A stretch of 64,000 nucleotides of DNA, from positions 1,116,001 to 1,180,000 of the forward strand of contig NZ_CP011125.1 of NCBI RefSeq assembly GCF_000737325.1, in the 5' to 3' direction. Shown piece by piece: positions 7,348-16,202 of this stretch. The DNA comes from Sandaracinus amylolyticus (GTDB lineage Bacteria > Myxococcota_A > Polyangia > Polyangiales > Sandaracinaceae). A program made the position numbers and the translations under genes. The notes under the pieces were generated by a model. The model was given only the letters and a program-made list of their open reading frames with translations, was not told the DNA's origin and ran no database searches. The first letter of the stretch is position 1, and every line of letters begins with the position of its first letter.

Positions 7348-8520
7348 ATGCAGAGCGATCGTCGCCACCACATCGACACCCTCGCCGTCCACGCAGGCCA
7401 GGAGCCCGATCCCGTCTCGGGCGCGGTGATGCAGCCCATCGTGCTCGCGAGCACGTTCGCGCAGCCGAGCCCCGGCCAGCACAAGGGCTTCGACTACTCG
7501 CGCAGCGGCAACCCGACGCGTCAGGCGCTCGAGCGTTGTCTCGCCGCGCTCGAGGGCGGCACGCACGGCATGGCGTTCGGCTCGGGCTGCGCCGCGATGA
7601 CGACGCTGCTCCACGTGCTGAAGCCCGGCGATCACGTCGTCGCGGGCGACGATCTCTACGGCGGATCGTTCCGCATCCTCGACAAGGTGATGAAGCCGCT
7701 CGGCATCGTCACCACGCAGGTCGACATGGGCGATCTGCGCGCGTTCGAGAGCGCGCTGCGCCCCGAGACGAAGCTCGTCTGGCTCGAGACGCCGACGAAC
7801 CCGATGCTCAAGCTCGTCGACATCGCCGCGGTGTCGGAGATCGCGCGCAAGCGCGGGTGCCTCGTGATCGTCGACAACACGTTCGCGACCCCGGTGCTGC
7901 AGCGCCCGCTCGAGCTCGGCGCGCACGCGGTCGTGCACTCGACGACGAAGTACCTCAACGGCCACAGCGACGTGGTCGGCGGCGTGATCATCACGAGCGA
8001 CGACGAGCTCGCGCAGCGCGTCGCGTTCCTGCAGAACGCGATGGGCGGCGTCCCCGGTCCGTTCGACTGCTACATGGTGCTGCGCGGCGTGAAGACGCTG
8101 CACCTGCGCATGCAGCGCCACGTCGAGAGCGCGCGCTCGATCGCGGCGTGGCTCGAGTCGCACCCGCAGGTCGAGAAGGTGCACTACCCGGGGCTCGCGT
8201 CGCACCCGCAGCACGCGCTCGCGAACCGTCAGATGAAGGGCCCGGGCGGGATGATCTCGTTCGTCGTGAAGGGCGGCATGCCCGCGGCGCGCGCCCTGCT
8301 CGAGACCGTCGAGATCTTCGTGTGCGCGGAGAGCCTCGGCGGCGTCGAGTCGCTGATCGAGCTGCCCGCGATCATGACCCACGGCTCGATCCCCGCGGCG
8401 CAGCGCGCGGCGCTCGGGATCCACGACGGGCTCATCCGGATCTCGTGCGGCGTCGAGGCGCACGACGATCTGCGGGGCGACCTCGAGCGCGCGCTCGACG
8501 CGGCGCGCCGCGCGAGCTGA
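7348..8520 (+). CDS. Trans-sulfuration PLP enzyme (cystathionine gamma-synthase / gamma-lyase family)
   Basis: A 390-residue Cys/Met-metabolism PLP enzyme, full length for the family. Hallmarks are the N-terminal TLAVHAGQEPDPVSGAV, the YSRSGNPTR phosphate-binding region, LETPTNP, DNTFATP and the PLP lysine in STTKYLNGHSD (about Lys201). These fix the fold; the family includes cystathionine gamma-synthase, gamma-lyase and O-acetylhomoserine sulfhydrylase, and the length plus LGGVESLIELPA fit the synthase/lyase branch. The start MQSDRRHHIDTLAVHAG was chosen because earlier in-frame starts overlap the previous gene with unrelated sequence. Confidence 0.93.
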   Translation: MQSDRRHHIDTLAVHAGQEPDPVSGAVMQPIVLASTFAQPSPGQHKGFDYSRSGNPTRQALERCLAALEGGTHGMAFGSGCAAMTTLLHVLKPGDHVVAGDDLYGGSFRILDKVMKPLGIVTTQVDMGDLRAFESALRPETKLVWLETPTNPMLKLVDIAAVSEIARKRGCLVIVDNTFATPVLQRPLELGAHAVVHSTTKYLNGHSDVVGGVIITSDDELAQRVAFLQNAMGGVPGPFDCYMVLRGVKTLHLRMQRHVESARSIAAWLESHPQVEKVHYPGLASHPQHALANRQMKGPGGMISFVVKGGMPAARALLETVEIFVCAESLGGVESLIELPAIMTHGSIPAAQRAALGIHDGLIRISCGVEAHDDLRGDLERALDAARRAS

Positions 8521-8535
8521 GCGCGCGAAGTCGGC

Positions 8536-8562
8536 GGGAGGGGCCCTCCGAAGACCCCTCCC
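8536..8562 (+). terminator. Hairpin after the trans-sulfuration enzyme gene
   Basis: GGGAGGGG (8536-8543) and CCCCTCCC (8555-8562) are exact complements around an 11-nt loop, 16 nt past the stop codon. No T-tract follows, so the assignment rests on position and stem strength. Confidence 0.5.
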
Positions 8563-8620
8563 GTGAGCGCAAGTGGCGGCGGCGACGGCGCTTTTGCTAG
8601 CCTCTGCCGCAGGAGAACCC

Positions 8621-9217
8621 ATGCGCCACGCACGCTTCGTCTTCCTCGCGGCCTCGATCGCCGCGACCGCGCTCCCGAGCTGCACCGACTCCCGCCCGGC
8701 CGGTGTGTACGCCTACATCGAGTGGCGTGTGCGCTGCGACATGGGCGACGGCCCCGAGGACAACTGCACGGCGTACCCGGATCGCTTCGTCGACGGCTTC
8801 GACGGCGAGGGCGCGCGCATCTCGTGCAACGTCACCGAGAACGACGACTCGCGCACGCTCAACTTCTCCGTCAGCGGGAGCGACTTCGGTCTGCAGCTCC
8901 AGAACGCGACGTTCCCGCGCGGCGGCGCGACGCCGAGCCCGGCGGGCTGCCGGGTGACCGTGCGCGACGACAACGCGTACACCGGCACGTGTGGCGGCAA
9001 CCCGCCGAGCGCGTCGCAGGAGTGTCAGGTCAGCGGCGTCTCGTTCGGCCGCGACGACGAAGGGCGCGCGCTGATCTCGGGTCAGATCTTCTGTGTCGGC
9101 ATCTCGCCCGAGGCGTCGCTGAACATCGATCGCGAGCTCACCGCGCCGGGCCCGACCGCGCGCACGACGCCCCTCACGTTCAACATCTACGACTGCCCCG
9201 GCTACCAGCCCGATTGA
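8621..9217 (+). CDS. Secreted lipoprotein of unknown function
   Basis: A 198-residue lipoprotein starting MRHARFVFLAASIAATALPSC, lipobox LPSC. AGGAG 6 nt upstream of ATG 8621 fixes the start. The mature protein has about ten cysteines and a beta-rich composition (RTLNFSVSGSDFGLQLQNATF), suggesting a disulfide-stabilised surface domain. The stop codon overlaps the proposed TTG start of the downstream ChaN-like gene, so the two are translationally coupled. No family recognised. Confidence 0.8.
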   Translation: MRHARFVFLAASIAATALPSCTDSRPAGVYAYIEWRVRCDMGDGPEDNCTAYPDRFVDGFDGEGARISCNVTENDDSRTLNFSVSGSDFGLQLQNATFPRGGATPSPAGCRVTVRDDNAYTGTCGGNPPSASQECQVSGVSFGRDDEGRALISGQIFCVGISPEASLNIDRELTAPGPTARTTPLTFNIYDCPGYQPD

Positions 9218-10101
9218 TCGCGCGTGCTCTCTTCGCGGCGTCGGCCGCGCTCGTGCTCCTGGCGTGCGGTGGCGCGCCGGCAGCGACCGAGCGCACGACG
9301 CCGCAGCCGTCTCGGCCGATCGACGCGCCGATCGTCGACGTGCGCACCGGCGCGCGGATGACGCTCGAGGAGCTCGCCATCGCGCTCGACGACGCGCGCG
9401 TCGTCTACGTCGGCGAGCGACACGACGCGCCGGCCGATCACGAGGCACAGCGCGCGATCATCGCGGCGCTGCTCGCGCGCGGCGGATCGCTCGCGATCGG
9501 CATGGAGATGTTCCAGCGCCCGTTCCAGGCGCCGCTCGACGCGTACGTCGCGCGCTCGATCGACGAAGCGGAGATGCTGCGTGCGACCGAGTGGCAGGAG
9601 CGCTGGAACATGGACTTCGCGCTCTACCGGCCGATCCTCGAGCTCGCGCGCGATGCGGGGGCCCCGGTGATCGCGCTCAACGCGCGGCGCGAGCTGACGC
9701 GCACGATCGCGCGCGAGGGCGATGCCGCGCTCACGCCCGAGCTGCGCGCCGAGCTTCCCGCGGAGATGGTCACCGACGACGCGGCGCACCGCGCGATGAT
9801 CATGGAGGCGTTCGGCGAGCACCCCGGGATGGAGCCCGCGATGCTCGAGCGCTTCTACCTCGCGCAGCTCGTGTGGGACGAGACGATGGCGGAGCGCGTC
9901 GCGTCGACGCTCGCGAGCGAAGGCGCGCCGGCGCGCATGGTGGTGCTCGCGGGCCGCGTGCACGTGCAGGGCGGGCTCGGCATCCCGCGGCGCGCCGCGC
10001 GTCGAGGCGCGGCGCCGTATCGCGTGGTGATGCCGCTGCTCGAGGAAGAGCTCGGCGATGCCGCCGAGCTCTGTGACTACGCGTTCGTCGTCACCGAGTG
10101 A
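9214..10101 (+). CDS. ChaN family lipoprotein (TIKI/EreA-like fold, haem-binding type)
   Basis: About 295 residues. No ATG is in frame before the conserved domain; TTG 9214 overlaps the upstream stop (TTGA) and gives a clean signal peptide MIARALFAASAALVLLAC with lipobox LLAC. The domain carries the ChaN signature VYVGERHDAPADHEAQ, followed by GMEMFQRPFQ and later GRVHVQGGLGIP. Characterised ChaN is an iron-regulated haem-binding lipoprotein, and the wider TIKI superfamily includes metalloproteases. No haem-uptake genes adjoin it, so substrate and role are open. Confidence 0.85.
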   Translation: MIARALFAASAALVLLACGGAPAATERTTPQPSRPIDAPIVDVRTGARMTLEELAIALDDARVVYVGERHDAPADHEAQRAIIAALLARGGSLAIGMEMFQRPFQAPLDAYVARSIDEAEMLRATEWQERWNMDFALYRPILELARDAGAPVIALNARRELTRTIAREGDAALTPELRAELPAEMVTDDAAHRAMIMEAFGEHPGMEPAMLERFYLAQLVWDETMAERVASTLASEGAPARMVVLAGRVHVQGGLGIPRRAARRGAAPYRVVMPLLEEELGDAAELCDYAFVVTE

Positions 10102-10114
10102 GCCGACGGAGCGC

Positions 10115-10678
10115 TCACTGCCCGACGAGGCGCGCGACGCCCTCGCTGATCGCCTGCTGCTCGGCGGGCGCGAAGCCCTCGCGCTCCCACACGATGCGGC
10201 CGTCGCGATCCACCCAGATGCTGAACGGCGCGCTGCGGCGCGGGTTGATCTGCGTGGTGATGCGCGTGTCGAGGTCGGTCACGACGTCGAACGTCACGCC
10301 CAATCGGCGCGCCGCCGGACCGGCGCGCATCACGGTGCGCGCGTCGTCCATGCTGATGCCGACGATGCGCAGCCCGCGATCACGATAGCGCTCGTAGAGC
10401 GACTGGTAGAACGGCAGCTCCTGCTGGCAGGGCACGCACCACGTCGCCCAGAACAGGATCACGACGGGGTGCTGCCCGAGGTGATCGGCCATGCGGAACT
10501 CGTCGCGCGACGGACCGCCGGTCGCGGCGGGCAGCGTGAACGGCGGAGGCCGACCGCCGACGCGCGCGAGCGCGCTCGATGCACCGAGGACCGGCGTGCT
10601 CGCCGGCACCGCCGCGATCGACGCGGCAGCGATCGTCGCGCCGAGCGCGAGCACGAGCGACAGTCGTGAGAGCTTCAT
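10115..10678 (-). CDS. TlpA-like thioredoxin-fold exported protein
   Basis: A 187-residue protein whose N-terminal signal or anchor segment (MKLSRLSLVLALGATIAAASIAA) leads into an AhpC/TSA-Redoxin domain with the CxxC centre FWATWCVPCQQELPF (Cys81, Cys84). It should act as a periplasmic thiol-disulfide oxidoreductase. GGAGG upstream of ATG 10678 fixes the start. It is the last gene of a four-gene minus-strand operon with the beta-barrel gene (46 bp upstream), a second CxxC lipoprotein and a Cys-rich lipoprotein. Confidence 0.88.
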   Translation of the reverse strand: MKLSRLSLVLALGATIAAASIAAVPASTPVLGASSALARVGGRPPPFTLPAATGGPSRDEFRMADHLGQHPVVILFWATWCVPCQQELPFYQSLYERYRDRGLRIVGISMDDARTVMRAGPAARRLGVTFDVVTDLDTRITTQINPRRSAPFSIWVDRDGRIVWEREGFAPAEQQAISEGVARLVGQ

Positions 10679-10724
10679 CGACATCCTCCGACGCGAGCGC
10701 GAGGCCCGCACTTCACGCGATCCG

Positions 10725-12452
10725 TCACAGACGACCGACGAACTGCAGCATGAATCCCTCGAACGCCGGGACCGTGCGGCACACGCCACCCGAGCAGATC
10801 TGACCGCCCGGCGTCTGACCCACGAACGCCTTCAGGAACGTCCCGGGGTCGAAGCTCCACCGCGCCTCGAGCGACGGGTACCAGGCGCCGCCGAGCACGT
10901 TGTACGAGTACTCCGGCTGCTCGCGACGCATCAGCTCGTCGAGCCGGAAGTCGCTCCAGCGCAGCGCGACGGTGAGCGCGAGCGGGACGCCCCACGAGTA
11001 CGTGATCGACGCGCCGCCGACCTGGAAGTCGCGGTAGTCGTCGAACCCGAGGAACCACGTCTCGACGCGATGATCGACCGACACGTCGAACGAGTGCTCG
11101 CCGCTGCCGACGGTCACCTCGACCTGCCCGTGCACCATGCGGCGATCGAGCGAGCCCACGCCGATCTGCGCCGAGCTCGCGTCGGCATCGTGGAGGAACT
11201 GCTCGTGGCGATACCCGAGCACCACGTTCGTCGACCACACGTACTCGTCGCCGAACTCCTGGCGCCGCGCGAGCGAGCCCCACGTGTGGCTGACCAACGT
11301 GCCGTCCCACGGATCGCGGCCGTGCTCGCCGAACCCGTAGAGCGCTTCGTTGACCGAGAAGCTCCAGGGCCCCGGCAGGAACGCGTAGTCGATGCGCACC
11401 GCGCCACCGCGCCGGTTGCCGACGCCGCGCAGCAGCTGCGGGCCCTCGTACTCGAGCGTCGGCGCCGCGCTGTAGATGCGCGAGGCCTGGGCCTCGGTGG
11501 TGCTCGGCGCGACGAGGTAGTTCTCGTAGTCCGCCCACTCGACGAGCACGGTGAGCTCGTCGCCCTGCACCTGCGCGCTCGCGTACACGGCGCGACCGAA
11601 CTCCTGCTCGTCGCGCCCGTCGAACGTGTACGTGCGGCGCAGCCCGTTCGCCTCGCCGTAGACCGCGAGACGTCCGTCGAGCAGCGCGGGCGCTTCGAAG
11701 CTCCAGCCCGCGACGTCGACCGTGCGGTGTTCGAACGCGACGAGCGGGTCGTCCATGAACCACACGCGATCGCCGTGCAGGCCGATCGTCAGCGGCACGT
11801 CGCCCGGGATCGTGAGCTCGACCTCGCCCGCGATGATCAGATCCTCGGGCTCCGCGACGATCCCGAGCGTGATCGGATCCTGGTTCTGCGGGTTCGCGAG
11901 GCCGACGTGCAGCCGCGCGTCGACGTTCGTCCCGTCGTAGCGCACGTGCCCGCCGCGCAGCGCGTTGTCGACCGCCAGGAGATCGACCTTCCGGAACGCG
12001 AGCGCGATGCCGCGTCCGAGCACGAGCTGCGAGTCACCGGCCTCGACGAGCCACTCGTCGTGCTCCCAGCGCAGCGCGATGCGCTCGGGCCGCACGTCCC
12101 ACGTGACGTAGCAGAGCACTTCGTCGCCGGGCGGGCACCGCGTGTCCTCGAAGATCGTCGTCGGCAGGAACGCGTCGAGCCGGACCTCGAGCCGCAGCTC
12201 GTCGCTCTGGAGCGCGAGATCGAAGCGCTGGTAGAGCGAGCCGAAGTCGTCGTCGTAGCGATTGAAGTCGTAGTTGTTGCCGCGATAACGCAGCGTCGTC
12301 GTGCTGGTCATCGAGAACGTCGTCGTCCCGATGAACGGCAGCTCGAACGAGAGGTCGTCGGCGTGTGCTGGCGCCGGCGAGACCAACGCGAAAGCTGCGA
12401 ATGCCAGGGCGAGGCCGCCCTGGATCGCACGCGCGGCGCGGAGGCGCGTCAC
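10725..12452 (-). CDS. Outer-membrane beta-barrel protein, DUF6029-like
   Basis: A 575-residue exported protein. The GTG start at 12452 overlaps the stop of the upstream redoxin gene by 4 nt (GTGA) and gives the signal peptide VTRLRAARAIQGGLALAFAAFALVSPAPAHA. The mature sequence is a long series of alternating strands with aromatic girdle residues, ending in Leu after FMLQFVGRL. Segments such as LVLGRGIALAFRKVDLLAVDN recall DUF6029 outer-membrane proteins; that family label is from memory and tentative. A cysteine pair (ICSGGVCRT) lies near the C-terminus. Its partners are thiol-redox proteins, hinting at redox-linked assembly or transport. Confidence 0.82.
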   Translation of the reverse strand: MTRLRAARAIQGGLALAFAAFALVSPAPAHADDLSFELPFIGTTTFSMTSTTTLRYRGNNYDFNRYDDDFGSLYQRFDLALQSDELRLEVRLDAFLPTTIFEDTRCPPGDEVLCYVTWDVRPERIALRWEHDEWLVEAGDSQLVLGRGIALAFRKVDLLAVDNALRGGHVRYDGTNVDARLHVGLANPQNQDPITLGIVAEPEDLIIAGEVELTIPGDVPLTIGLHGDRVWFMDDPLVAFEHRTVDVAGWSFEAPALLDGRLAVYGEANGLRRTYTFDGRDEQEFGRAVYASAQVQGDELTVLVEWADYENYLVAPSTTEAQASRIYSAAPTLEYEGPQLLRGVGNRRGGAVRIDYAFLPGPWSFSVNEALYGFGEHGRDPWDGTLVSHTWGSLARRQEFGDEYVWSTNVVLGYRHEQFLHDADASSAQIGVGSLDRRMVHGQVEVTVGSGEHSFDVSVDHRVETWFLGFDDYRDFQVGGASITYSWGVPLALTVALRWSDFRLDELMRREQPEYSYNVLGGAWYPSLEARWSFDPGTFLKAFVGQTPGGQICSGGVCRTVPAFEGFMLQFVGRL

Positions 12453-13063
12453 TCGCCGAGCAGTCGATCGAGCGCGGCCGTGATCGTCTCGAGCTCGTTC
12501 GAGACGCCGACCTCGTGGTGCACGATGACGCCGTTCGAGTCGACGATCAGCGTCGCGGGCAGCGCGTTGTCGGGGAAGTAGATCTGCGTCAGCTGGTTCG
12601 GATCGGTGAGCTCGGGGAACGTGATCCCGTAGTTCTCGACCCACTGCTGGCAGTACTCCGGCGTCGGCGGCGCGGGCCCGGGATCCTGGATCAGGACCTG
12701 GACGACGCGGACGCCGCGGTCGGCATACGCCTCCGCGATGTTCGCCTGGATGAGCGCGGCTTCCATGTGACACGGTTGGCACCAACCGGCCGCGATCGTC
12801 AAAACGGTGAGCGAGGCATCACAGTAGCCCTCGTCCGCGCCGTAGAACTCGAAGGGCGTGCCGTCGCAGCGGTTGAGCGTGAACGGGCGCAGCGTGCGCC
12901 CCTCGCTCGTGCCGTACGGGCCCTCGGGCGGCGCGCACTGGGCCGGGTCGCCCGAGTCCGCGGTGGTCGAGCCGGCGTCGGGACCGCCCGGGTCGTTCGA
13001 GCCGCAGCCCGCGAGCGGAGCGACGAGGAGCGCGATCGAGATGAGGAAACGAACGGTGCGCAT
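12449..13063 (-). CDS. TlpA/redoxin-family lipoprotein
   Basis: A 204-residue lipoprotein: signal peptide MRTVRFLISIALLVAPLAGC, lipidated Cys20, a Gly/Asp/Ser linker, then a thioredoxin-fold domain with the active site AAGWCQPCHME (Cys95, Cys98) and the strand ALPATLIVDSNG. Probably a periplasm-facing, lipid-anchored thiol-disulfide oxidoreductase. It is translationally coupled to the downstream barrel gene and starts 16 bp after the Cys-rich lipoprotein gene. A second CxxC protein ends the same operon, so the system has two distinct redox modules. Confidence 0.88.
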   Translation of the reverse strand: MRTVRFLISIALLVAPLAGCGSNDPGGPDAGSTTADSGDPAQCAPPEGPYGTSEGRTLRPFTLNRCDGTPFEFYGADEGYCDASLTVLTIAAGWCQPCHMEAALIQANIAEAYADRGVRVVQVLIQDPGPAPPTPEYCQQWVENYGITFPELTDPNQLTQIYFPDNALPATLIVDSNGVIVHHEVGVSNELETITAALDRLLGE

Positions 13064-13079
13064 CGAGGGTCTCCTGAGC

Positions 13080-14003
13080 TCAGCGGCCGCAGACGTTGCT
13101 GACGCTGCCGTCGCTGCGGGTCACTTGGCGACACTGATAGCCGGTCGGGCACGCGGTGCGCGTGCAGTCGATCGGCAGACACACGCCGTTGTCGAACGAC
13201 GCGGTCGAGCTCGCGGTCTGGAACTGCTGCCGGCACGTGTAGCCCTCGCGGCAGTCGGCGGGCGAGCTGCAGCCGTCGAGGCAGATGCCGAGATCACCCT
13301 CGGTCAGGCTCCCGTCGGGGAAGCACACGTCGGTCTCGCCCGCGCAGCCCGCGCGCGGCAGGACCGGGCCCGAGAAGAAGAAGTTGCTGCTGTAGCCGGC
13401 CGGCAGGATGCAGCGACCGATGCACGCGCCGCCGACGAAGCCGCTCGGCGTCCCGCCGTTCGCCTCGCGTAGGCACGCCTGGCTGCGACACTCGTCGTTG
13501 TTCGCGCACGGCTCGCCGACGACGGCGCCGGTCGGCTCGCTCGTGCCGGCGGGCACGCAGCGCGCGCTGTGGCGGTCGCACACGTAGCCCTCGCTGCACT
13601 CGGTGTCGCTCGCGCACACGCCGACGCACACGCCGCCCGACGGCGGGAGCTCGCCCTCGCACGTGTAGGCCTCGCGCCCGCAGTCGAGCCCGTTGCGGCA
13701 TCGCTGCTCGCAGAACGACTGCGTCTCGCCCTCGCGGCGCACGCAGTGGTGGTACGACCCGAACGCATCGCAGGGCGTGCGGTCGTCGCACGGGACCGAG
13801 CAATGCCCGCCCGGGAAACCGTCCTCGTCACGCCGGCAGACCGCGCCTTCGCCCGGGCACTGCGAGTCGTCGACGCATGGTCCGAACAGCTCGCTCGGGG
13901 CGAGCGCGTCGGTTCCGGCGTCGTCGACGACGGGGTCACCATCGCTGCAGGCGATGCAGAGGAGCACGAAGTGAAGTGCGACGAAGAATCGAGATCGGCT
14001 CAT
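13080..14003 (-). CDS. Cys-rich secreted lipoprotein
   Basis: A 307-residue protein with signal peptide MSRSRFFVALHFVLLCIAC (lipobox CIAC) and some 36 cysteines in repeated modules of the form GPCVDDSQCPGEGAVC, GVCASDTECSEGYVC, EPCANNDECRSQAC. These are the short Cys-rich repeats typical of myxobacterial surface proteins and should form many disulfides. First gene of the operon that continues with two CxxC oxidoreductases and a beta-barrel; the neighbours are plausible folding or isomerase partners for this protein (inference). Confidence 0.85.
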   Translation of the reverse strand: MSRSRFFVALHFVLLCIACSDGDPVVDDAGTDALAPSELFGPCVDDSQCPGEGAVCRRDEDGFPGGHCSVPCDDRTPCDAFGSYHHCVRREGETQSFCEQRCRNGLDCGREAYTCEGELPPSGGVCVGVCASDTECSEGYVCDRHSARCVPAGTSEPTGAVVGEPCANNDECRSQACLREANGGTPSGFVGGACIGRCILPAGYSSNFFFSGPVLPRAGCAGETDVCFPDGSLTEGDLGICLDGCSSPADCREGYTCRQQFQTASSTASFDNGVCLPIDCTRTACPTGYQCRQVTRSDGSVSNVCGR

Positions 14004-14084
14004 CGAGGCGCCGAGCATTCGCGTCGGCAACGCTCAAGTCAAAGGTGTGTCGCTCGATGCGTTGCTCTGCTATCCAGACGCGCC

Positions 14085-15647
14085 ATGCATCGCGGCCTCG
14101 CTTGCTCATCCGTGCTCGCCCTGTCGCTCGTCATCGCTGGATGTGAAGAGAACCCAAGGCCCGACGGGGGATCCGACGGAGACGCGGGTGGGATCGCCGA
14201 CGCTGGTCCGCCGCTCTCGTGCGCGACGACGACGCTCGTCGAACCGGTCCTCGACACGCCGATGAGTGTGACTTTCGACACGGCGATGACCGAGGAGCGA
14301 CCGCGCGACCTCGGGCTGAGCTGTGGCAACACCGCCGCCGAGCTGCGCTGGGCACCGCAAGAGGTCGTCGAGCTGCGCGTGCCGGGCTCGGGCCTCGTCG
14401 CGATCCAGCTCGACACGCTCGCGGGCACGTCCGACACGTTCAACACGGTCCTGCAGGTGCGGCGCACGTGTGAGGACGTGCCGCAGGGCATCTTCCCTCC
14501 GACGTGCTTCGACGATGTCGACCCCATCGAGTTCCGCAGCCGCGGCGCGTTCACCGCGATGGGCGGCGAGGTCGTGTACGTCATCGTGACCGGCTACAGC
14601 TCGCCGCCGGCCGAGCAGGGCACCGTCGATCGCGGCGTCGTGCAGCTCGAGATCACGGCGCGCGCCGACACCGCGCCCACGCTGACCGCGGGCTTCGTGC
14701 GGCTGGCCAACGCCGACGTGCTGATCGGCGCGACGGGCGAGGACGTGGACGGCGATGCGGTCGGCGTCGCGATGAACTTCCTCGGGCCGTCCGGCGAGCT
14801 CCTCGACATCTACGGCGACGGCGCAGCCACGATGGACGGCGACGTGTTCCCCGTGTTCTTCGACGAGCGTCCGACGACGGACGCATACGACGGGCGGGCG
14901 CGCGTGCTCGGCAACGAGGTGACGCTCGCCGCGTTCATGCGCTCGGCGATGGTGAGCCGCGTGGTGCTGCGCGCGTTCGACGCGGCCTTCGCGACGAGCG
15001 CGCCGCTCGAGGTGGAGGTCGAGGAGGCCGTGCTCGTGGGCCTAGGCGAGGCGTGCGACGACGAGCGCGTGTGCCGCCTCCCGATGACGTGCGGCGGCGA
15101 CGGCACGTGCACCGTGACCGGCGCCGCGGCGGCGGTGTGCACGAACGCGACGGCGATCGCGATCGAGGCGCCGACGACGACCGCGACGACGGCGACCGTC
15201 ACCGGCACGACCGGCGCCGGATACGGCCACTACGAGCAGGGCTGCGCGGTCGGCACCGGCAGCCAGGGCGCGGAGCGCGCGTACTCGGTCGTGGTGCCCG
15301 AGGGCACGTTCGACCTGATCGCGACGACCGATCTCGCCGGCACCGGGAGCACCGACACGATCCTCGCGCTGCGCTCGGTGTGCCCGGACTCGGGCAGCGA
15401 GCTCGCGTGCAACGACGACATCGCGATGTCGAACGTCCAGAGCGCGCTCGAAGAGCGCGACCTGGCGGGCGGAACGTACTTCCTGATGGTCGAGATGTTC
15501 GGCGGCATCGGCAGCGGCACCGCGCCGCACGCGCTCCAGGTCACGCTGCGCCCGGTGCTCGACGCGGGCGCGACGTGCGATCCCGCGGGCGTGCAGAACC
15601 GCTGCGCGACGGGCGCGTGCCCGGCGGCGGGCGTCTGCCCGGACTGA
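14085..15647 (+). CDS. Secreted lipoprotein with two pre-peptidase-like beta domains
   Basis: A 520-residue lipoprotein; signal peptide MHRGLACSSVLALSLVIAGC, lipobox IAGC, then an Asp/Gly linker. Two regions resemble C-terminal pre-peptidase (PPC) beta sandwiches: RVPGSGLVAIQLDTLAGTSDTFNTVLQVR at about 105-135, and YSVVVPEGTFDLIATTDLAGTGSTDTILALRSVC near residue 420, with the characteristic D-T-x-L-x-L-R and GGTYFLMVE strands. Short Cys motifs close the protein. No catalytic domain is visible. Divergent from the Cys-rich lipoprotein at 13080-14003, with 81 bp between them. Confidence 0.82.
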   Translation: MHRGLACSSVLALSLVIAGCEENPRPDGGSDGDAGGIADAGPPLSCATTTLVEPVLDTPMSVTFDTAMTEERPRDLGLSCGNTAAELRWAPQEVVELRVPGSGLVAIQLDTLAGTSDTFNTVLQVRRTCEDVPQGIFPPTCFDDVDPIEFRSRGAFTAMGGEVVYVIVTGYSSPPAEQGTVDRGVVQLEITARADTAPTLTAGFVRLANADVLIGATGEDVDGDAVGVAMNFLGPSGELLDIYGDGAATMDGDVFPVFFDERPTTDAYDGRARVLGNEVTLAAFMRSAMVSRVVLRAFDAAFATSAPLEVEVEEAVLVGLGEACDDERVCRLPMTCGGDGTCTVTGAAAAVCTNATAIAIEAPTTTATTATVTGTTGAGYGHYEQGCAVGTGSQGAERAYSVVVPEGTFDLIATTDLAGTGSTDTILALRSVCPDSGSELACNDDIAMSNVQSALEERDLAGGTYFLMVEMFGGIGSGTAPHALQVTLRPVLDAGATCDPAGVQNRCATGACPAAGVCPD

Positions 15648-15730
15648 TCGTCGCGGAGTGACAGCGGGTCGCGCGACCGCGCGCGGCCCTCGTCACGATG
15701 TCATGCGCAGTGACGCGATCGCGCGAGAAA

Positions 15731-15742
15731 CGCGCGAATTCG
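15731..15742. promoter_or_regulatory. 12-bp perfect palindrome upstream of the pseudopilin gene
   Basis: CGCGAATTCGCG is an exact palindrome 69 bp before the pseudopilin start, in the 164-bp gap 15648-15811 that holds no gene. An operator is possible; chance is not excluded in GC-rich sequence. Confidence 0.3.
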
Positions 15743-15811
15743 CGTGGCATCTCGCGTGCTCTGCGCCTCGTCGCGCTCGCGTTCCCGTCGACGCGAGCCG
15801 AGGAGGAATCG

Positions 15812-16192
15812 ATGCGCTCGAGGAAGAGAGCGGCGCGGCGGAAGCGCGCCGGCATGACGCTGGTCGAGGTGATGATCGTCGTGATCATCATGGCGATGAT
15901 CGCGACCGCGGTCGGCCTCGCGGTGCTGCCCGCGGCCCGCGACTCGCGCGAGAGGCAGGCGCGCGCCGACGCAGCGACGATGCAGAGCGCGGCCCTGCTC
16001 TACCTCGCGAGCGGGCACGCGGACCGGTGCCCGACCACGAGCGATCTGATCGAGGCCGGCGTGATCAACGCGCCGAGCCGCGCGCGCGATCCCTGGGACC
16101 ACGAGCTCCTGATCGAGTGCGACGGCGACGACGTCCGGGTGCGCTCGATCGGCGCCGATGGTCGGCCTGGCACCGAGGACGACATCCTCTGA
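15812..16192 (+). CDS. Orphan type II secretion GspG-like pseudopilin
   Basis: A 126-residue protein with a classical prepilin leader: MRSRKRAARRKRAG then MTLVEVMIVVIIMAMI, cleavage after Gly14 and glutamate at mature position 5. The soluble part ends with DPWDHELLIECDGDDVRVRSIGADGRPGTEDDI, matching the GspG-type DPWG...SxGxDGxxGTxDDI tail that binds calcium in known major pseudopilins. AGGAGG precedes the ATG at good spacing. No other secretion-system gene is nearby, so it must assemble with a machine encoded elsewhere or serve a separate role. Confidence 0.88.
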   Translation: MRSRKRAARRKRAGMTLVEVMIVVIIMAMIATAVGLAVLPAARDSRERQARADAATMQSAALLYLASGHADRCPTTSDLIEAGVINAPSRARDPWDHELLIECDGDDVRVRSIGADGRPGTEDDIL

Positions 16193-16202
16193 GCGCCGGA
16201 AG

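Noticed and set aside
15731-15742. CGCGAATTCGCG as a definite operator
   Set aside because: A single 12-bp palindrome in GC-rich DNA can arise by chance; kept only as a low-confidence site.
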